Part shown: piece by piece, positions 60,981 through 64,000 of the stretch
Position numbering within the stretch: position 1 is the stretch's first letter
Layout: every line of letters starts with the position of its first letter
From: QHXW01 sp035280425
GTDB lineage: Bacteria; Acidobacteriota; Terriglobia; Bryobacterales; Bryobacteraceae
Direction of reading: 5' to 3'
Length of the DNA: 64,000 nucleotides
NCBI GenBank assembly: GCA_035280425.1
Contig: DATEFW010000034.1
Location: forward strand, 62,001 to 126,000
Made by a program: the position numbers and the translations under genes
Notes under the pieces: model-generated
The model's database searches: none
Told to the model about the DNA's origin: nothing
What the model saw: the letters and a program-made list of their open reading frames with translations, nothing else

Positions 60981-61712
60981 ATGGAACCGGAGAATATCAA
61001 AAAACACGGTTGCAGCGGGCACAACTGGGCCAGCATGGTCGCCGGCGCACTGATCGCCTTGATCGGCGTCATCCTCCTGCTCCAGCAAACCAACCTGTTC
61101 GACGCCCGCTATCTGCTCCGCTTCTGGCCCCTGGCCGTCGTCCTCTACGGCCTTCTCAAACTGTTTCAGGGATACGGATGGGCCGGGCGGGTCTGGGGCG
61201 TTCTGCTGATCGTCGCCGGCACGCTTCTTCAGTTGGACCAGCTCAATATTCTGCATGTCGGATTCTGGAATCTGTTCTGGCCGCTGATTCTGATCGGCGT
61301 AGGCCTCACCATGTTATTCGGCACGCTCGAAGCCAAGAGGGGGCGTTGGCCGCCGCCCGTCAATAGCGCGGGCCCGGTACTCAACGAATTCGCGGTTTTC
61401 GGCGGCGGCGAGCGCCGCTTTGGCGGCGCCGAATTTGAAGGCGGGCAGATGAACGCCATCTTCGGCGGATTCAAGGTGGATCTGAAGCAAGCCTCCATGA
61501 AAGGCAACCAGGCCGATCTCGAGTTCAACGCCATTTTCGGCGGCGGTGAAATCCTGGTGCCGGAATCGTGGAATGTGGTGATGCGCGGGCTGGGCATCTT
61601 CGGCGGCTACTCAGACAGCTCACGGCATCCGAAAACCGACGATCCCGCTTCCGTGAAGACGCTCGTGGTCCGTGGCGTCGCCATGTTCGGAGGCGTCGAG
61701 GTCAAGAACTAA
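60981..61712 (+). CDS. LiaF-like transmembrane protein
   Basis: 243 residues. Four N-terminal helices in two DUF5668-like pairs (WASMVAGALIALIGVILLLQ, then FWPLAVVLYGLLKLF; WGVLLIVAGTLLQLD, then NLFWPLILIGVGLTMLFG) are followed by a beta-helical C-terminal domain with repeated FGG units (AVFGGGERRFGGAEFEGGQM; AIFGGFKVDLKQ; AIFGGGEILVPESW; GIFGGYSDSS). This matches LiaF, which in Bacillus restrains the LiaS kinase under envelope stress. The LytS-type kinase and LytTR regulator genes follow directly, giving a comparable three-part system. Direct control of the kinase is inferred. Confidence 0.88.
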   Translation: MEPENIKKHGCSGHNWASMVAGALIALIGVILLLQQTNLFDARYLLRFWPLAVVLYGLLKLFQGYGWAGRVWGVLLIVAGTLLQLDQLNILHVGFWNLFWPLILIGVGLTMLFGTLEAKRGRWPPPVNSAGPVLNEFAVFGGGERRFGGAEFEGGQMNAIFGGFKVDLKQASMKGNQADLEFNAIFGGGEILVPESWNVVMRGLGIFGGYSDSSRHPKTDDPASVKTLVVRGVAMFGGVEVKN

Positions 61713-61718
61713 TCCCCG

Positions 61719-62789
61719 ATGCATCCCATCCTCGCCAGAAGCGGACGACTCGGACTCTACCTGCTGGCGTGGATTCCGATCGCAGGTCTGCTGGTGCTCC
61801 TTCTGGCCGGCGCGGGCGGTTGGGGGTGGCTGGAGAGCACGGTCTTTGCCGCTCCCCTTTGCCTGATTTACGCATTCGTCTGTCTCTCGGCCTGGTATCC
61901 GGTGCGAATGGCGCCGCCGGAGCAGTTGCCCTTCACCCGACTCATTGCGACCCACCTCACCGCCGCGATTCTGGTCAGCAGCTTCTGGACGCTGGTGGGA
62001 ACCGGATGGGCGCACGTGCTGGCCATGTTCGAATCGTTCCGCGGGTTCGACCAGCATTTTCGCGCGCAGATGCCGCTGCTGTTCGGCATGGGCGCGATTC
62101 TTTATCTCGTATCCGTTGCGCTCTATTATGCTCTGGCCGCGATGGAACGTTCGCATGAAGCCGAAGGGCGCGCAGCCGAAGCCCGCATTCTGGCGCGCGA
62201 CGCCGAATTGAAAGCTCTAAAAGCTCAGGTCAATCCGCATTTTCTGTTTAACAGCCTTCATTCGATCAGCGCGCTCACCACCGCCGATGCCTCCAAGGCC
62301 CGCGAGATGTGCATTTTGCTTTCCGATTTTCTGCGCCGCACGCTCGGGCTCGGAGAGAAGGCGGCCATTCCTCTGGAAGAAGAGCTGGCGCTCGTCCGGA
62401 ACTTTCTGGCCGTTGAAAAAGTGCGTTTCGGGCCGCGGCTGGCAGTGGATGAAGCGGTGCCGGAAGACTGCCGGACGCTGCTTGTCCCGCCGCTCTTGCT
62501 CCAGCCGCTCGTCGAAAATGCCATCACGCATGGAATCGGCGAGATGATCGAAGGAGGGTCGATCTCGATTGAGGCCCGGCGCTCGGCCGGCGATCTGGTC
62601 ATCACCATCGCAAACACCTTTGACCCCGACTCCGCTCCTGCCCGCCGGAACGGGCTGGGATTGTCTAACGTGCGGCAGAGAATAGAAGCATATTACGGCA
62701 GCCGGGCGCGTTTGGAAACCGGCGCACGGGGCAACCGCTATGTGGCTGAGCTGTCTCTACCGGCCGGAATGCAGGCGGACGGCGCATGA
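61719..62789 (+). CDS. LytS/YehU-type sensor histidine kinase
   Basis: 356 residues. Four or so membrane helices (about 10-140) precede the His_kinase domain typical of LytS: phospho-His in QVNPHFLFNSLHSI, then the ATPase part with NAITHGI and GLGLSNVRQRIEAYYGS. There is no extracellular sensor of size, so sensing is likely within the membrane. It starts six bases after the LiaF-like gene and overlaps the LytTR regulator gene by four bases. Signal unknown; envelope stress is suggested by its neighbours. Confidence 0.93.
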   Translation: MHPILARSGRLGLYLLAWIPIAGLLVLLLAGAGGWGWLESTVFAAPLCLIYAFVCLSAWYPVRMAPPEQLPFTRLIATHLTAAILVSSFWTLVGTGWAHVLAMFESFRGFDQHFRAQMPLLFGMGAILYLVSVALYYALAAMERSHEAEGRAAEARILARDAELKALKAQVNPHFLFNSLHSISALTTADASKAREMCILLSDFLRRTLGLGEKAAIPLEEELALVRNFLAVEKVRFGPRLAVDEAVPEDCRTLLVPPLLLQPLVENAITHGIGEMIEGGSISIEARRSAGDLVITIANTFDPDSAPARRNGLGLSNVRQRIEAYYGSRARLETGARGNRYVAELSLPAGMQADGA

Positions 62790-63553
62790 ACGGGCAAACG
62801 GAAAAGAAGCTCGGCGCCATGATCGTCGATGACGAGGAACTGGCGCGTAAAGCGCTCACGGAGTTGTTGGCCTCGCATCCGGAAATCGAAGTTCTCGCCG
62901 AATGCGCCAACGGCTTCGAAGCGGTCAAAGCCGTTTCCGCGCGTAAGCCCGATCTCTTGTTCCTCGATATCCAGATGCCGAAGCTGAACGGCTTCGAAGT
63001 CTTGGAATTAGTCGGCCCCGATATCGCGGTGGTCTTCGTCACCGCATACGACCAGTACGCTATGCGTGCTTTTGAAGTTCACGCCGTCGATTACCTGTTG
63101 AAGCCGTTCGGCTGTGCGCGATTTGAAGAGGCGCTCGCGCGCGCCAAAAGCCGCCTGGGCCAACTCATGCCGGCGCCGCAGGAATTGGCCGCGGCCGCAC
63201 GTCCACCGGCTCAGTATCTCGAACGCATCGCCGTCCGTGACGGCGCTCAGGTGCATATCATCCCCGTCTCCCGGCTGGATTTCGCCGAAGCGCAGGACGA
63301 TTATGTCGCGCTCCACTCAGCCGGCAAAAAACACTTGAAGCAGCAGACCATCTCCAGTCTGGAAGCTTCGCTCGACGCCACGCGTTTCGTGCGCATTCAC
63401 CGTTCGTATATTGTGAACCTGGAGCGGGTGGCAAAAATTGAGCCGTATACGAAGGACAGCCGCGTAGTGGTCCTTTCGAGCGGTGCGCAGCTTCCGGTAA
63501 GCCGCGCCGGTTACGCACGATTGAAAGCGCTTTTGGAGCAAAAGGCCGGATGA
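62786..63553 (+). CDS. LytTR-type response regulator
   Basis: 255 residues. Receiver domain (about 10-125): DDEE, phospho-Asp in PDLLFLDIQMPKLNG and Lys in DYLLKPFG. The LytTR DNA-binding domain spans about 148-250 (IAVRDGAQVHIIPVSRLDFA; FVRIHRSYIVNLERVAKIEP; LPVSRAGYARLKALL). It probably dimerises on phosphorylation by the upstream kinase and activates envelope-related genes. Overlaps the kinase gene by four bases. Typical length. Confidence 0.94.
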   Translation: MNGQTEKKLGAMIVDDEELARKALTELLASHPEIEVLAECANGFEAVKAVSARKPDLLFLDIQMPKLNGFEVLELVGPDIAVVFVTAYDQYAMRAFEVHAVDYLLKPFGCARFEEALARAKSRLGQLMPAPQELAAAARPPAQYLERIAVRDGAQVHIIPVSRLDFAEAQDDYVALHSAGKKHLKQQTISSLEASLDATRFVRIHRSYIVNLERVAKIEPYTKDSRVVVLSSGAQLPVSRAGYARLKALLEQKAG

Positions 63554-63559
63554 CAGGTG

Positions 63560-64000
63560 TTATTCAGATCGCAGCGTGATCGAAGGATCCACCTGCGCGG
63601 CGCGCCATGCAGGGATCCAGCAGGCCGCACCGGCGACGAACGCGAGCACCGCGATCACCCCCAGGTACGTTGCGGGATCGAGCCGCGATACAGCGAACAG
63701 TAGCGTAACAAGCGCACCGCTTGCCAAGGACGCCCCGGCCAAGCCGATCAAAATGCCCGCGCCGGTGAGCGCCATGCCTTGCCGGACGATGAGTGCGACG
63801 ATATCCCGGCGTGATGCGCCCAGCGCTGTTCGTACACCGATCTCGCGCATTCTTTCGGTGACGCTGCCCGAGAGCACACCGTAAATTCCCGTAGCCGCGA
63901 GCACCAGAGCCACCAGGGCGAACGCCTCAAACACGATCAGCGCAAAACGCCGCGCAGCCGCCGATGCCGCCAGCAGTTGATCCATCGTCGCCACGCGGAC
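63560..64000 (-). CDS. ADOP-type permease, C-terminal part (5' end outside window)
   Basis: Only the last 146 or so residues are visible. They carry the second FtsX core: a helix (IVFEAFALVALVLAATGIYG), the coupling loop ERMREIGVRTALGASRRDIV, two more helices and the family ending AQVDPSITLRSE. It resembles the C-terminal half of the permease at 21498-23933. The gene converges with the LytTR regulator, six bases apart. It might serve the same envelope function, but this cannot be tested here. Confidence 0.88.
   Translation of the reverse strand, partial: VRVATMDQLLAASAAARRFALIVFEAFALVALVLAATGIYGVLSGSVTERMREIGVRTALGASRRDIVALIVRQGMALTGAGILIGLAGASLASGALVTLLFAVSRLDPATYLGVIAVLAFVAGAACWIPAWRAAQVDPSITLRSE

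Overview
The window is about 60% GC, densely coded and free of insertion sequences, phage genes and CRISPR arrays. Its gene set points to an acidobacterium, most likely of the Solibacter/Bryobacter group. The signs are a secreted PSCyt1-DUF1549-DUF1553 cytochrome-like protein, ADOP-type duplicated FtsX permeases, a giant Oar-like receptor with an N-terminal carboxypeptidase-regulatory-like domain, a DUF2934 protein, many TPR proteins, two regulators with a winged-helix-like N-terminus and a TPR C-terminus, and a CTP-synthase-C-terminal-related selenoprotein. The taxonomic assignment is inference from gene content.

Layout. 1-4354 (minus): partial PSCyt1/DUF1553 protein, then trxB-ridA overlapping by 4 bases. 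4411-9536 (minus): an iron-uptake operon of FTR1 permease fused to DUF2318, two MacB-type permeases, an ABC ATPase fused to a DtxR-like metal-binding domain, and a frameshifted small gene. 9951-12133 (plus): MerR-TPR regulator and SH3-type lipoprotein. 12150-14983: copper amine oxidase and a methyltransferase. 15218-18963: bamA-skp for outer-membrane assembly. 19023-24738: secreted protein, NUDIX hydrolase, IscU-like scaffold, the selenoprotein with an in-frame TGA, an ADOP permease and an SDR. tRNA-Ser(GCT) follows at 24806.

25501-35987: DUF2934 protein, metallo-beta-lactamase-fold protein, two coupled secreted TPR proteins, the Oar-like receptor, an ECF sigma/anti-sigma pair and a winged-helix-TPR regulator. 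36007-46927: a signalling and glycan block. A PAS hybrid kinase and an HD-GYP response regulator face, across 618 bases without a gene, a membrane PAS kinase, a REC-HPt-REC protein, a YaiO-like outer-membrane protein, a HEAT-repeat membrane protein and a processive GT2 glycosyltransferase. From the REC protein onward each plus-strand gene overlaps the next by 4 bases, which suggests regulated exopolysaccharide export.

46969-57202: M19 dipeptidase, enolase-superfamily enzyme, galE, kinesin-light-chain-type TPR protein, winged-helix/FlgO-like/TPR regulator, secreted PPC/DUF296 protein, D-2-hydroxyacid dehydrogenase with thiamine-binding MTH1187 protein, PQQ-type propeller and a small membrane protein. 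tRNA-Leu(CAA), comM, membrane and secreted hypotheticals, two LiaF-like proteins with a LytS/LytTR two-component pair, and a partial ADOP permease close the window. The strongest points for follow-up are the Sec codon with its SECIS-like hairpin, the ATPase-DtxR fusion, the regulated glycan operon, and a recurring -10-like hexamer 6-9 bases before start codons that suggests leaderless mRNAs.
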